Source: Ralstonia sp. UNC404CL21Col (GTDB lineage Bacteria > Pseudomonadota > Gammaproteobacteria > Burkholderiales > Burkholderiaceae). Taken from it: a stretch of 64,000 nt of DNA. The notes under the pieces were generated by a model. The model made no database searches, had not been told where the DNA came from, and saw only the letters and a program-made list of their open reading frames with translations. This document shows positions 26,868-36,113 of this stretch, piece by piece; the stretch's first letter is position 1, and every line of letters starts with the position of its first letter. Where the stretch lies: assembly GCF_000620465.1 (NCBI RefSeq), contig NZ_JIBE01000003.1, positions 620,001-684,000 of the forward strand, written 5' to 3'. Made by a program: the position numbers and the translations under genes.

Positions 26868-27842
26868 TCACGAGGTGCGCGCGTGCTTCAACACCTGTGG
26901 ATTGACCAGGTTCTCACGCAACGTACCGCCCAGTGCCCTGATCAGGTTGTCGGCCGCGCAGCGGGCCATGGCGTGCCGCGTCTCGTGCGTTGCGGAGCCG
27001 ATATGGGGCAAGGCCACCACGTTCTTCATTGCCAGCAGCGGCGAGTCGGCCGGCAGCGGCTCGTGCTCGAACACATCGAGCCCCGCGCCGCGGATCGTAC
27101 CGTCGCGCAATGCATGGATGAGCGCCGCTTCGTCGACGACGGGGCCACGCGATGCGTTGATCAGGATCGCGCTGCGCTTCATCTTTGCCAGTTCCGTCGC
27201 GCCGATGAGGTGGTGCGTTTCGGGCGTCAGCGGCACCTGCAAGCACACAAAATCCGATTCGGCCAGCAATGTGTCGAGCGTCACGCGGCGCGCGCCGTAC
27301 TGCGCTTCAGCCTCGGGATGCGGATGCCGGTTCGTGTAGAGCACACGCATCCGGAACCCCAGCGCCGCACGGCGGGCCAACGCCGCGCCGATCCGACCCA
27401 GCCCGACGATGCCGATCGTCTTGCCCTGGACATCCGTGCCGTAAAGCTCCGGCCCGATGCTGCGCTGCCAGTTGCCGGCCCTGACCCACTCGGCCAACTC
27501 CACCACGCGACGCGCCGAGGTGAGGATCAGCGAAAACACGGTATCGGCGGTCGACTCGGTCAACACATCCGGCGTGTGCGCAAGCGCAATGCCGCGACGC
27601 GTGAGATCGGGCACGTCGAAATTGTCATAGCCGACAGAGATCGTGGACCATGCCCTGAGCCTGGGCGCGCTGTCGAGCATCCGAGGCGTGATCTTCAGGC
27701 TCGCACCGATCGCGCCTTCGGCGTTGGCAAGCGCCTCGGTCAACGCCTCGGCACCGTCAACCTGCACGAGTTCGACATGCTCGCGCAACTGGGCCACGAC
27801 ATCGTCCGGCAGCGGCTTGTAGGCAACAACAAGCGGTTTCAT
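26868..27842 (-). CDS. kguD: 2-ketogluconate reductase (D-2-hydroxyacid dehydrogenase family)
   Basis: The 324-residue product has the NAD(P)-binding [15 protein letters not shown], the catalytic arginine region [14 protein letters not shown], glutamate in DVFEHEPLP and histidine in [12 protein letters not shown]. In the kgu pathway it reduces 2-keto-6-phosphogluconate to 6-phosphogluconate. It follows kguT by only 4 bp. I used ATG 27842; the frame to 27887 overlaps kguT and adds no family sequence. Alternative names for close relatives are GhrB and TkrA. Confidence 0.9.
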   Translation of the reverse strand: MKPLVVAYKPLPDDVVAQLREHVELVQVDGAEALTEALANAEGAIGASLKITPRMLDSAPRLRAWSTISVGYDNFDVPDLTRRGIALAHTPDVLTESTADTVFSLILTSARRVVELAEWVRAGNWQRSIGPELYGTDVQGKTIGIVGLGRIGAALARRAALGFRMRVLYTNRHPHPEAEAQYGARRVTLDTLLAESDFVCLQVPLTPETHHLIGATELAKMKRSAILINASRGPVVDEAALIHALRDGTIRGAGLDVFEHEPLPADSPLLAMKNVVALPHIGSATHETRHAMARCAADNLIRALGGTLRENLVNPQVLKHARTS

Positions 27843-27846
27843 CGGT

Positions 27847-29127
27847 TCATTTTCCAGGGACAGGATTGGCAAGCGGATAAGCGTCACGCGGTTGCGGCTT
27901 GACGCAGAGCGTGAGCACCACGGCGGCCAACAGCGCCGCGCTCATGAATGCGTACGACGCCAGCGGAGAGCCCGTGGCACCGTTCAAGTAGCCAACGAAG
28001 TACGAGCCGACAAACGAACCGAGAGCACCCATGCTGTTGATTAACGCCATCGCGCCACCGGCCACGTTCTTCGGCAGCAACTCCGGCACGATCGCGAAGA
28101 ACGGACCATACGGCGCATACATCGCCGCACCGGCAATCACGAGCAGCACATACGACATCCAGAAATGCGTTGAGCCGAGGGCAAACGATGCGGCAAACGC
28201 TGCGGCCCCCACCAGCAGGAACGGCCAGACGAAACCGCGCCGCGACCCCACCTTGTCGGATGCCCACGACGCCGCGAGCATCGCGATAGTGGCCGCCAGA
28301 TACGGCAGTGCCGACAGCCAGCCCGTCTCGACCATGCCGAGCGACGAGCCGTTCTTGACGATGGACGGCAGCCACAGCACGAAGCCATAGACCCCGATGC
28401 TCCAGCAGAAGTACTGCGCACACAGCTTGATGACGGCGGGCGAGCGGAAGGCCTCGCCATAGTTGCGCATCGGCTTGATGGTCGCCTGCTCCGCCGCCAA
28501 CGCTTGTTCGAGATCGCGTTTTTCCTGGGGGCTCAGCCAGGGTGCCTGCGCGGGCTTGTCCTGCACCAGACACCACCAGCACACGGCCCAGATGATGGCG
28601 GGCACGCCCTCCGCGATGAACATATGGCGCCAGCCAAACTCGCGCACGAGGTAGCCCGATACCACCGACATCCACAGCACCGTCACGGGATTGCCGAGAA
28701 TCAGAAACGTATTCGCGCGCGAGCGTTCTTGCTTGGTAAACCAGTTGCTGATGTAGATCAGCATGGCCGGCATGACGGCCGCCTCGACCACGCCCAGCAC
28801 AAACCGGATCGCCAGCAGCGACGGAATGTCACTCACGACACCCGTCAGCGCGGCGCACAAGCCCCACAACACGAGGCTGATGAACACGAGCTTCTTCACG
28901 CTCCGGCGCTCGGCATAGATGGCGCCCGGAATCTGGAAGAAGAAATAGCCGAGGAAGAACAGCGCACCGATCAACGACGACAGCCCCTGGCTGATCCCCA
29001 GATCGTGATTGATGCCGGCCGCCGCCGCGAAGCCATAGTTCGCGCGGTCGAGGTAGGCGAGGCTGTAGGTGATAAAGACGATCGGCATGATCATCCACCA
29101 GCGCCGCGCAGCAAGTTGCGTTGCCAT
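27847..29127 (-). CDS. kguT: 2-ketogluconate MFS transporter
   Basis: The 426-residue protein has 12 predicted membrane segments and the anion:cation symporter pattern: [52 protein letters not shown] and [20 protein letters not shown]. With kguE, kguK and kguD beside it, import of 2-ketogluconate is the likely job. A strong AAAGGAG Shine-Dalgarno precedes ATG 29127. The longer frame to 29238 reaches into kguK and was not used. Confidence 0.9.
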   Translation of the reverse strand: MATQLAARRWWMIMPIVFITYSLAYLDRANYGFAAAAGINHDLGISQGLSSLIGALFFLGYFFFQIPGAIYAERRSVKKLVFISLVLWGLCAALTGVVSDIPSLLAIRFVLGVVEAAVMPAMLIYISNWFTKQERSRANTFLILGNPVTVLWMSVVSGYLVREFGWRHMFIAEGVPAIIWAVCWWCLVQDKPAQAPWLSPQEKRDLEQALAAEQATIKPMRNYGEAFRSPAVIKLCAQYFCWSIGVYGFVLWLPSIVKNGSSLGMVETGWLSALPYLAATIAMLAASWASDKVGSRRGFVWPFLLVGAAAFAASFALGSTHFWMSYVLLVIAGAAMYAPYGPFFAIVPELLPKNVAGGAMALINSMGALGSFVGSYFVGYLNGATGSPLASYAFMSAALLAAVVLTLCVKPQPRDAYPLANPVPGK

Positions 29128-29185
29128 GTTCGTGTCTCCTTTGATAGTGTGCGTTGCCCGCGAGGGCTGCAGTCGAAGCGCTGCG

Positions 29186-30175
29186 TTAGACGCTGGGAAT
29201 GGATTCCGGCTCGCACCCCGGGCGGGCCGTTTGTTCAAGGACCTCGAGCGCGGCGCGGGTCGGCAGGCCCTCGGAATCGCCGATCACCTGGATCGCCAGC
29301 GCGCCAATCCGGTTGCCGCGCGCAACGGCCTGCTCGGCAGACAGCCCTTCAAGCAGCGCGCTGACTACGCCCACCGCAAAGCCGTCGCCCGCGCCGACTG
29401 TGTCGACAACGCGCTCCACGCGCACGCCGTCGGCAACGCCTTCCGCGCCATCTGCGGTCTGGTAGTAGGCGCCGGCAGCGCCCAGCTTGATGGCAACGCC
29501 GCGCGCGCCTCGGTCCAGATAGAAACGCGCGATGTCAGCCGGAGTGTCATAGCCGGTCAGTTGCTGCCCCTCGGCCAAGCCGGGCAGCACCCAATCGGAA
29601 AGCGACGCCAGCGCGTTGAGCGTGCTCACCATCTCCGTTGCGGAAGGCCACAGCGTTGGGCGCAGGTTCGGGTCAAAGGAAATCGAGCGACCGGCCGCAC
29701 GCATCTCCCTCGCGAGGTGGAACGCAAGTTCACACGACGACGCAGAAATGGCAGGGGCCACGCCGGTCAGATGCAGATGGCGCGCGCTGAGCACATAGTC
29801 GGCGACATAGTCGGCGCGGGAGAGGCGGCTGGCGGCCGAGCCTTTACGGAAGTATTCGACACGCGGGTCGCTGCCATCGTCGGCGCGCGACTTCAGCTGG
29901 AAGCCCGTCGGATACTGCGGGTCCACCGCTACACACGAGGCGTCGATCCGTTCGCGTGCCAGCGTCTCCAGCACATATTCGCCGAACGAATCCTGCCCCA
30001 CCCGGCTCACATAGCCGACGCGAAAACCGAGGCGGCTCAAGCCGACAGCGACGTTCAGATCGGCACCGGCGATGCGCTTGGTGAACTGCGTGGCCTGCGC
30101 GAGCGGCCCGGGCGCCGTCGCCACGAACATCGCCATGGCTTCGCCATAGGTGATGACATCCAACGTATGCGACAT
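29186..30175 (-). CDS. kguK: 2-ketogluconate kinase (PfkB family)
   Basis: The 329-residue protein shows DVITYGEAMAMF at the start, GGXD-type sugar-binding (IAGADLNVAVGLSRLG) and the PfkB signature DTVGAGDGFAVGV carrying the catalytic aspartate. FDPNLRPTLWP is also typical of 2-keto-3-deoxygluconate/2-ketogluconate kinases. It would phosphorylate imported 2-ketogluconate. ATG 30175 has a GGAGC upstream. It lies between kguE and kguT, the same order as in Pseudomonas. Confidence 0.9.
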   Translation of the reverse strand: MSHTLDVITYGEAMAMFVATAPGPLAQATQFTKRIAGADLNVAVGLSRLGFRVGYVSRVGQDSFGEYVLETLARERIDASCVAVDPQYPTGFQLKSRADDGSDPRVEYFRKGSAASRLSRADYVADYVLSARHLHLTGVAPAISASSCELAFHLAREMRAAGRSISFDPNLRPTLWPSATEMVSTLNALASLSDWVLPGLAEGQQLTGYDTPADIARFYLDRGARGVAIKLGAAGAYYQTADGAEGVADGVRVERVVDTVGAGDGFAVGVVSALLEGLSAEQAVARGNRIGALAIQVIGDSEGLPTRAALEVLEQTARPGCEPESIPSV

Positions 30176-30204
30176 GCGTAAGCTCCTTCGATGTCGAGTC
30201 ACCG

Positions 30205-30975
30205 TCAGGCGGCCTTGAGCCACATGACATGTTGATGGGCGTCCGCGGCGGGATCGACCGCGTTAAACGGAAATTCGATGCCGCGCGGTACATCGCCGGG
30301 CAGCGCGGCCAGCACAGCGGCGAATCGCGCATCGTTGCCCGCAGGCGCGACGGCAAAGCGACGCGCGCCCTCGCCCGCGACGCTCTTGCAATGGATGTAT
30401 TCGACGTACGGGGCCAGCGCCTGCGCGCATGCAAGCGGCGTTTCGCCAGCCCACTCCCAGTTGCCAACGTCGAACGTCATGCCGAGCATGTCGGCCGCGC
30501 CCGCGGCTTCCAATGCGCCGAACAAGCCTTGGAACTGCGACAGCGACCCGCCCACCGCCTGCTGACCGTTCTCAACGAGCACCCGTGCGCGCCACCCTTG
30601 CAACAGTTGGGCCAGCGCCTCCGGCGACGCATCGCCGGCAAACCCGCCGAGCTGGAACTTCACGATGCGCGCGCCCAAGGTCTGCGCTTCCACCAGCGCA
30701 CCGCGAATGGCGACCGTGTCCAACGTGCCGTCGTGGGAGTACAGCGTGGCAGGCGTCGAGTAGACCGCCCACAAGCCGTATGCGGCCATCAGGCGACCCA
30801 GCGCCGCCAGGACATCTGCCGATACCGTGCCGTCCAGCCCAGCGGGCAACAATTCGCGCCGCACCTCGAAGCCGGCAGCGCCGACCGACGCGGCGAGGGG
30901 AACATAGGCGTGATGCCCCTGCTCAAGCACCTGCGCGGCGCCGAACGCGCTCGCCACGATCACGATATCTGCCAT
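30205..30975 (-). CDS. kguE: KguE-like sugar-phosphate isomerase/epimerase
   Basis: The 256-residue TIM-barrel protein has FEVRRELLP, KFQLGGFAG, VLVENGQQ, LGMTFDVGNWEW, YIHCKSVAGEGA and GIEFPFNA. These carry the metal-binding Glu, Asp and His residues of the xylose-isomerase-like barrel. KguE is required or associated with 2-ketogluconate use in Pseudomonas, though its exact reaction is not settled. It is the first gene of the operon, downstream of the PtxS-type operator. Confidence 0.88.
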   Translation of the reverse strand: MADIVIVASAFGAAQVLEQGHHAYVPLAASVGAAGFEVRRELLPAGLDGTVSADVLAALGRLMAAYGLWAVYSTPATLYSHDGTLDTVAIRGALVEAQTLGARIVKFQLGGFAGDASPEALAQLLQGWRARVLVENGQQAVGGSLSQFQGLFGALEAAGAADMLGMTFDVGNWEWAGETPLACAQALAPYVEYIHCKSVAGEGARRFAVAPAGNDARFAAVLAALPGDVPRGIEFPFNAVDPAADAHQHVMWLKAA

Positions 30976-30993
30976 TTGTGCGCTTTTCTCCGT

Positions 30994-31009
30994 ATGGAAC
31001 CGGTTCCAT
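30994..31009. promoter_or_regulatory. PtxS-type operator in front of the kgu operon
   Basis: ATGGAACCGGTTCCAT is a perfect 16-bp palindrome. The published Pseudomonas PtxS site is TGAAACCGGTTTCA; this one differs at one symmetric position in each arm. It lies 19 bp upstream of the kguE start, so bound repressor would block transcription or early elongation. Confidence 0.88.
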
Positions 31010-31211
31010 TAGGGGATATGGTCGCGGCTGGAGATCGGCGACGCTATAGAGGAAATCCCTAGCGGCGGCGGCAAAATGCGACGCGCCGCGCATGTGTTCG
31101 GCGAATCGGGGATAGGGCTATCGGCAAGGAGGGAGTGCCCGCGCTTTCGATGTGGAAGCAAGGCCACGCGCAGAGCAGAGAAGCGCCAGGCGTGCAAAAA
31201 AACAGCCAAAC

Positions 31212-31242
31212 AAAAAGGGCCGACAGTCGCCTGTCAGCCCTT
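31212..31242 (-). terminator. Rho-independent terminator downstream of tRNA-Lys
   Basis: On the minus strand AAGGGCTGACAG pairs with CTGTCGGCCCTT around GCGA, then TTTTTG. It starts 8 bp after the tRNA 3' end. The rest of the kguE-tRNA gap, 31010-31211, holds nothing I can support. Confidence 0.85.
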
Positions 31243-31249
31243 CGAATTT

Positions 31250-31325
31250 TGGTGGGTCCTGCGGGATTCGAACCCGCGACCAATAGATTAAAAGTCTACT
31301 GCTCTACCGACTGAGCTAAAGACCC
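31250..31325 (-). tRNA. tRNA-Lys (anticodon TTT)
   Basis: The minus strand gives GGGTCTTTAGCTCAGTCGG at the 5' end, an anticodon loop CTTTTAA with TTT, the T-loop GGTTCGAATCC, and an acceptor stem GGGTCTT paired with AGGACCC, followed by A and an encoded CCA. The cloverleaf is complete at 76 nt. It would read AAA and AAG. Confidence 0.97.
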
Positions 31326-31378
31326 CAAAGACCGCGATTATAGGGAGATACCCGCGATTCTGTCAACGGTCCGCCCCA

Positions 31379-32494
31379 TCAAACGAGACGTTCCATTCGC
31401 CACATCTGGTAGCGGAACGCCAGCACCGCACCAATCACGATGCCCGCCAGCGCGATGAACGAACCGATCGCCAACGTCGATACGCCGGACAGCCCTTGCC
31501 CGATCGTGCAACCCAGCGCCGTGACGCCGCCGATGCCCATGAGGATGCCACCGATGATGTGGTTGCCCGTGTCCTCCGCATTGGCAAAGCCTTCCCAGCG
31601 GAACGTACGCGTGACCAGCGCCACCGCCGCCGAGCCGGCAATCACACCGAGCACGCTGACGATACCGACCGTCAGCACCTTCGATGTATCACTGAAGAAC
31701 ATCAGCCACTCCAGCGTGTACGACACCGGCGCCACGAAACTCAGCGCTTCCATGCGGCCGCTGTTGGTCGCCACGAACGCTTCCTGCAGCGTGTTCGGAT
31801 CTTCCTGCACATAGCCGAGATGCCCCGAGACGTACCACATGCCGACGATGATGAGGCCAACGCCGATGCCGCCCAGCAGGTTGTCACCCGTGCGGAAATC
31901 GCGCCCCAGCAGCGCCCACAGCGACAGCGCCCCGCCGATCATCAGCGCCAGCGCCAGACGCAGCACGCGCGCATCGGCGGGAAACGCGTGCCCCAGCACA
32001 CTCGGCAAATCCTGCGACGTCGGCAGCGCAATGGCAACGCTGTCCACCGTTGCCACACGCACCACGCCAAACACGCCCTTGAGCGTCATGTACGCCGCCA
32101 GCCCCAGGAACACGAACACCACCACCGACTTGAGGTTGCCGCCGCCGATACGCACGAGTGTCTTGCTGCCGCATCCCGAGCCCAGCACCATGCCAAATCC
32201 GAACAGCAGCCCGCCCACCAGCGACGACAGCCACAGCAGCTTGCTGGCCGTGTAGATCGTTTTGCTTGTATCGATCAGGCCAAGCCAGCTCAGGCACCCC
32301 GTGCCGATCATGGCCACGCCGATGGCCAGCGCCCACATGCGCAGCCGGTTCCAGTCGCCGATGTTGACGACGTCGGACACCGCGCCCATCGTGCAGAAGT
32401 GCGTGCGCTGAAGGATGGCGCCAAACACGAACGTCAGCGCAAACGTGCCCCACAGCACCGTGTGGGACAACGCGTTGAGGTCGATTTCGGGCAT
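31379..32494 (-). CDS. YeeE/YedE-family sulfur transporter
   Basis: The 371-residue membrane protein has about ten hydrophobic segments and the conserved cysteine motifs GSGCGSKTLVRIGGGNLKS and GCTIGQGLSG. These mark the YeeE/YedE (TsuA) family, which imports thiosulfate or related sulfur compounds by cysteine relay. The protein is N-terminally complete. It starts 6 bp after the queC stop, suggesting coexpression, and is followed by tRNA-Lys on the same strand. Confidence 0.88.
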   Translation of the reverse strand: MPEIDLNALSHTVLWGTFALTFVFGAILQRTHFCTMGAVSDVVNIGDWNRLRMWALAIGVAMIGTGCLSWLGLIDTSKTIYTASKLLWLSSLVGGLLFGFGMVLGSGCGSKTLVRIGGGNLKSVVVFVFLGLAAYMTLKGVFGVVRVATVDSVAIALPTSQDLPSVLGHAFPADARVLRLALALMIGGALSLWALLGRDFRTGDNLLGGIGVGLIIVGMWYVSGHLGYVQEDPNTLQEAFVATNSGRMEALSFVAPVSYTLEWLMFFSDTSKVLTVGIVSVLGVIAGSAAVALVTRTFRWEGFANAEDTGNHIIGGILMGIGGVTALGCTIGQGLSGVSTLAIGSFIALAGIVIGAVLAFRYQMWRMERLV

Positions 32495-32500
32495 GGCGCC

Positions 32501-33175
32501 TCAGACGTAGCGGGTGGGGTCGGGCACGCCTGCGGCTTCGAAGCCGGCCTTGCGGATGCGGCACGAATCGCACACGCCGCAAGCGCGGCCGGCGTCGTCG
32601 GCCTTGTAGCACGACACGGTCAGGCCGTAGTCCACGCCCAGCCGCACGCCGGCCTGGATGATCTCCGCCTTGGTCATGTCGATGATGGGCGCGTTCACAC
32701 GGATGCGCTCGCCTTCCACGCCGGCCTTCGTCGCCAGGTTGGCGAGCGTTTCGTAAGCGGCCACGTATTCGGGACGGCAATCCGGATAGCCGGAGTAGTC
32801 CACGGCATTCGCGCCAAAGAACAGGTCACGTGCGCCAACCGCCTCGGCCCAGCCGAGCGCCAGCGACAGCATGATCGTGTTGCGCGCCGGCACATACGTG
32901 ATCGGAATGCCCGATTGCGCGCCGTCGGTCGGCACGTCGAGCGTGTCGTCGGTCAACGCGGAGCCACCGAACTTGCGCAGGTCCAGATCGACGATTTCAT
33001 GGCGCACTGCGCCGAGCGCCGCCGCCACTTTCTTGGCCGCCTCCAATTCGGACGAGTGCCGCTGGCCGTAGCGCATCGACAGCGCGTAGGTCTCAAAGCC
33101 ATCGGCATTGGCCATGGCGAGCACGGTGGCAGAGTCCAACCCGCCGGAAAGCAGGACGATGGCGCGTTTTTTCAT
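32501..33175 (-). CDS. queC: 7-cyano-7-deazaguanine synthase
   Basis: QueC converts 7-carboxy-7-deazaguanine to preQ0, an intermediate of queuosine tRNA modification. The 224-residue product has the ATP-binding [11 protein letters not shown] motif at residues 10-20, [11 protein letters not shown], and a zinc site formed by [20 protein letters not shown]. Other que genes are not in the window. The next gene downstream is the sulfur transporter. Confidence 0.96.
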   Translation of the reverse strand: MKKRAIVLLSGGLDSATVLAMANADGFETYALSMRYGQRHSSELEAAKKVAAALGAVRHEIVDLDLRKFGGSALTDDTLDVPTDGAQSGIPITYVPARNTIMLSLALGWAEAVGARDLFFGANAVDYSGYPDCRPEYVAAYETLANLATKAGVEGERIRVNAPIIDMTKAEIIQAGVRLGVDYGLTVSCYKADDAGRACGVCDSCRIRKAGFEAAGVPDPTRYV

Positions 33176-33275
33176 GGGCGAAGCCTTGCAAAGCGATTCG
33201 GGAAGGCCCGCATTTTAGCGTGCCACCGCCCGGCGCGCCCCCGCTGCCCCATATGTCCGCCATTTGGCGCCCCAT

Positions 33276-33311
33276 GAAAAACGCCCGCCGGTGCAGCCAC
33301 GGGCGGGCGTT
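33276..33311 (-). terminator. Rho-independent terminator of the tol-pal operon
   Basis: On the minus strand AACGCCCGCC pairs with GGCGGGCGTT, followed by TTTC. It is about 26 bp after the cpoB stop and separates the tol-pal operon from queC. Confidence 0.85.
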
Positions 33312-33337
33312 GGTCCACATGCTGTGCGGTTTGCCGA

Positions 33338-34123
33338 TCAGCGCATCGTCTTCAGACGGCTTTGGGCGGTCTTGGCCTGCTCGGTACCGGGATACTGCGA
33401 GGCCACGGTTTCGAGCGTCTTGCGTGCAGCCGCCTTCTGGCCTGACTCGCCCTGGTTGGTCGCCACCTGCAGCAGCGCATCGGGCGCCTTCGGATGCTGC
33501 GGATTAGTGCGCGCCATGTTCTCCAGCACGTAGCTTGAGCCCTTGTAGTCGCGCTGCGCATAGAGCGCGTTGCCCAGCCAGAACTGCGCCAGCGGCAGAT
33601 ACGGGCTTTGCGGATACTTCTTCACGAACGCCGAGAACTGATTGCCCGCGCCCTTGAAGTCGCCGCCCTGGAACGCCTTGAGCGCAGCATCGTATTCCGG
33701 CTTCTCGTTCGGCTGGACCATGCCCTCGCGGCCGTCCACCGTCGCTTGCTGCGGCTCGAACTTCTTCAGGCGCGCATCGAGGTCGGCGTAGTAATCCTTC
33801 TGCTGCTTGGTCAGCGTATCGACGCTGTTCTGCAGGACTTCGTTCTGCCCGCGCAGGCGCGCCACTTCGGATTTGAGTGTCTCGATCTGGTTTTGCGCGT
33901 CGATCAGGTTCTTGCTGTTCTGATCGATGCGTTGTGCCGCCGTCGACTGGAAGTTGTTGAACTTGTCGCGCATGTCGATGATGGCGCGGCGCGCCTCATC
34001 GTCGTCAAACACCCCCGCTGCCGCCGGGCCGGCCATGGTGAGGGCGCCACCCGCGACGAGCGTCGCCATCAGGATGGCCTGACGCATGGCCCCATAAGCG
34101 CGCTGTTTCATCATCGTATTCAT
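33338..34123 (-). CDS. cpoB: Tol-Pal system protein CpoB (YbgF)
   Basis: The 261-residue product has a signal peptide (about residues 1-36, ending PAAAG), a coiled-coil region rich in heptads (ISSLR-like LIDAQNQIETLKSEVARLRG) and a C-terminal TPR domain (YDAALKAFQGGDFKGAGNQF; LAQFWLGNALYAQRDY). CpoB couples Tol-Pal to peptidoglycan synthesis at division. It is the last gene of the operon. Start is ATG 34123 or 34114. Confidence 0.93.
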   Translation of the reverse strand: MNTMMKQRAYGAMRQAILMATLVAGGALTMAGPAAAGVFDDDEARRAIIDMRDKFNNFQSTAAQRIDQNSKNLIDAQNQIETLKSEVARLRGQNEVLQNSVDTLTKQQKDYYADLDARLKKFEPQQATVDGREGMVQPNEKPEYDAALKAFQGGDFKGAGNQFSAFVKKYPQSPYLPLAQFWLGNALYAQRDYKGSSYVLENMARTNPQHPKAPDALLQVATNQGESGQKAAARKTLETVASQYPGTEQAKTAQSRLKTMR

Positions 34124-34191
34124 GTGATTGCCAACGTAAGAACGCCGGCCGCAACCTCGCAGCCGGCGCGTTCCACTTCAAACCGTACCGA

Positions 34192-34713
34192 TCAGTAGAC
34201 GATGTCGGCGCGGCGGTTCTGTGCCCACGAGTCTTCGTCGTGGCCGGTCGCTTGCGGCTTTTCCTTGCCCAGGCTCACGGCTTCCATCTGGCTGTCGGGC
34301 ACGCCCATCGACGACAGGGCGCGACGCACGGCCTCGGCACGCTTCTGGCCCAGTGCGAGGTTGTACTCGCTGGTGCCGCGCTCGTCGGTGTTGCCCTGGA
34401 TCAGGACCTTGCGCTGGTTGTGCGATTGCAGGTAGCGCGAGTGCTGGCCCAGCAGGCCTTGGTACTCCGACTTGACCGAGTAGCTGTCGAAATCGAAGTA
34501 GATGCTGCGCTTGGCCAGCGGGCTGTTCGGGTCGGTCAGTTCGTCACGGCCCACGTCCACCGGCGTCACCGTGCGGGCATCAGCGCCCGTGCCATCGGCA
34601 GCACCCGTACCGTTCTTGGCCGTATCGTCGAGCTTCACGCCCGAGCTGCAAGCGCCCAGGGCCAGCAGCGCGGCAATGGCTGCGAGTTTGATCATGGTTT
34701 GGGACTTCGACAT
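34192..34713 (-). CDS. pal: peptidoglycan-associated lipoprotein
   Basis: The 173-residue product has a lipoprotein signal with lipobox LGAC (cysteine at about residue 22). Its OmpA-like domain contains IYFDFDSYSVKSEYQ and GNTDERGTSEYNLALGQKRA. Pal anchors the outer membrane to peptidoglycan and binds TolB. It lies between tolB and cpoB in the standard order. Confidence 0.96.
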   Translation of the reverse strand: MSKSQTMIKLAAIAALLALGACSSGVKLDDTAKNGTGAADGTGADARTVTPVDVGRDELTDPNSPLAKRSIYFDFDSYSVKSEYQGLLGQHSRYLQSHNQRKVLIQGNTDERGTSEYNLALGQKRAEAVRRALSSMGVPDSQMEAVSLGKEKPQATGHDEDSWAQNRRADIVY

Positions 34714-34742
34714 GTCCGATTTCTCCTAGTGGAACAGCTTCG

Positions 34743-36041
34743 TTATTGCATGAAAGGACCCCACGCCGGCTCACGAACTTCGCCGGCCTGGAGGGAAAGA
34801 ACCTGACGCGTACGGCCATCGGTCGACACCGCGGCCAACACCGATTTGCCGCCAACGCGCGTGGCATACAGGATGAACTTGCCGTTGGCCGCAAAGCTCG
34901 GCGATTCGTCGTTCGAGGTGTCCGTCAGCGCGTTCACATCGCCGTTGGACAAGTCCTGCGTATACAGGCGGAAGGCGCCGCCCACGCGCGAGATGTACGC
35001 CAGCAGCTTGCCGTCCGGCGACACACGCGGGCTGGTGTTGTAGCTGCCCTTGAACGTCACGCGTTGCGCACCGCCCGACTCTTCTCCGTCAACCGACATG
35101 CGATAGATCTGCGGAGCACCACCACGGTCGCTCGTAAAGTAGATATAACGGCCATCCGGCGAGAACGACGGCTCGGTATCGATCGCGCTGCTGCGGCTCA
35201 GGCGGCGCAGGCCCGAGCCATCGGCGTTGACCAGGTAGACCTGCGTATTGCCATCGCGCGAGAGCGACACCGCCACGTGACGACCATCCGGCGACCAGGC
35301 CGGCGCCGAGTTGTTGCCCTTCTGGTTCGAAATGACCGTGCGGCGGCCTGCCACCAGGTCATGCACATACACCACCGGCTTCTTGCTCTCGAACGACACA
35401 TACGCGACCTTGGTGCCGTCCGGCGACCACGACGGCGAAATGATCGGCTCATTGCTCGTCAACGCGATCTGCGGATTGGCGCCGTCCGAGTCGGAAACCT
35501 GCAGCTGGAACCGGCGGCCGACCTTGGACACGTACGAGAGGCGCGTCGCAAAAACGCCGCGCTCGCCGATCAGCTTCTGGTAGATGTAATCGGCAATTTC
35601 GTGTGCGGCCAAGCGCAATTGGCCGGGGCCGCGCGTGAGCGACAGGCCGCCCAGGCTTTCGCCCTTGGCGGTGTCGTACAAACGGAAGCGGATTTCATAG
35701 CGGTCGCCGTTGCGGGTCACGGTGCCGCCCACGAAGGCTGCTGCGCCCTTGGACTTCCAGGCGCCCAGGTCAGGCGCCGGGCTTTCCGGCACGACCGCCC
35801 CGGCCACATCGACGTTTGAGAAGCGGCCGCTGCGCACCAGGTCTGCCCGGACGATCGCCGAGAGGTTTTGCGGAGCCTGTGCCTCGCCCTGGAAATTGGC
35901 GATCGCGATCGGGTACTGGCTGGCGCCGACCCCCGAGATCTCCACGTTGAGCTGGGCATGGGCCACGCCGACGCTTGCCGCAGTCAGCAGCAGCGCCTGC
36001 GCCGCGCGTCGAAACATCGGGATCCACATCGTTCGCATCAT
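34743..36041 (-). CDS. tolB: Tol-Pal system protein TolB
   Basis: The product, about 432 residues, has a signal peptide ending AHAQ, the TolB N-terminal domain, and a six-bladed beta-propeller with repeats such as [52 protein letters not shown] and [18 protein letters not shown]. TolB is periplasmic and contacts Pal and TolA. Several ATGs lie at 36062, 36047, 36041 and 36038; 36041 has AGGGAAG at good spacing. Confidence 0.94.
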   Translation of the reverse strand: MMRTMWIPMFRRAAQALLLTAASVGVAHAQLNVEISGVGASQYPIAIANFQGEAQAPQNLSAIVRADLVRSGRFSNVDVAGAVVPESPAPDLGAWKSKGAAAFVGGTVTRNGDRYEIRFRLYDTAKGESLGGLSLTRGPGQLRLAAHEIADYIYQKLIGERGVFATRLSYVSKVGRRFQLQVSDSDGANPQIALTSNEPIISPSWSPDGTKVAYVSFESKKPVVYVHDLVAGRRTVISNQKGNNSAPAWSPDGRHVAVSLSRDGNTQVYLVNADGSGLRRLSRSSAIDTEPSFSPDGRYIYFTSDRGGAPQIYRMSVDGEESGGAQRVTFKGSYNTSPRVSPDGKLLAYISRVGGAFRLYTQDLSNGDVNALTDTSNDESPSFAANGKFILYATRVGGKSVLAAVSTDGRTRQVLSLQAGEVREPAWGPFMQ

Positions 36042-36113
36042 GTTCATCTTCCCTACTATCAAATCCGGAATCTGAGTACGCTGGCCGGCGCAACTTTGAG
36101 GAGCGCCAGCCCG

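Noticed and set aside
25724-30975. mobile element or genomic island around the kgu genes because of the nearby tRNA-Lys
   Set aside because: No integrase, direct repeat of the tRNA end or transposase was seen, and composition looks like its neighbours.
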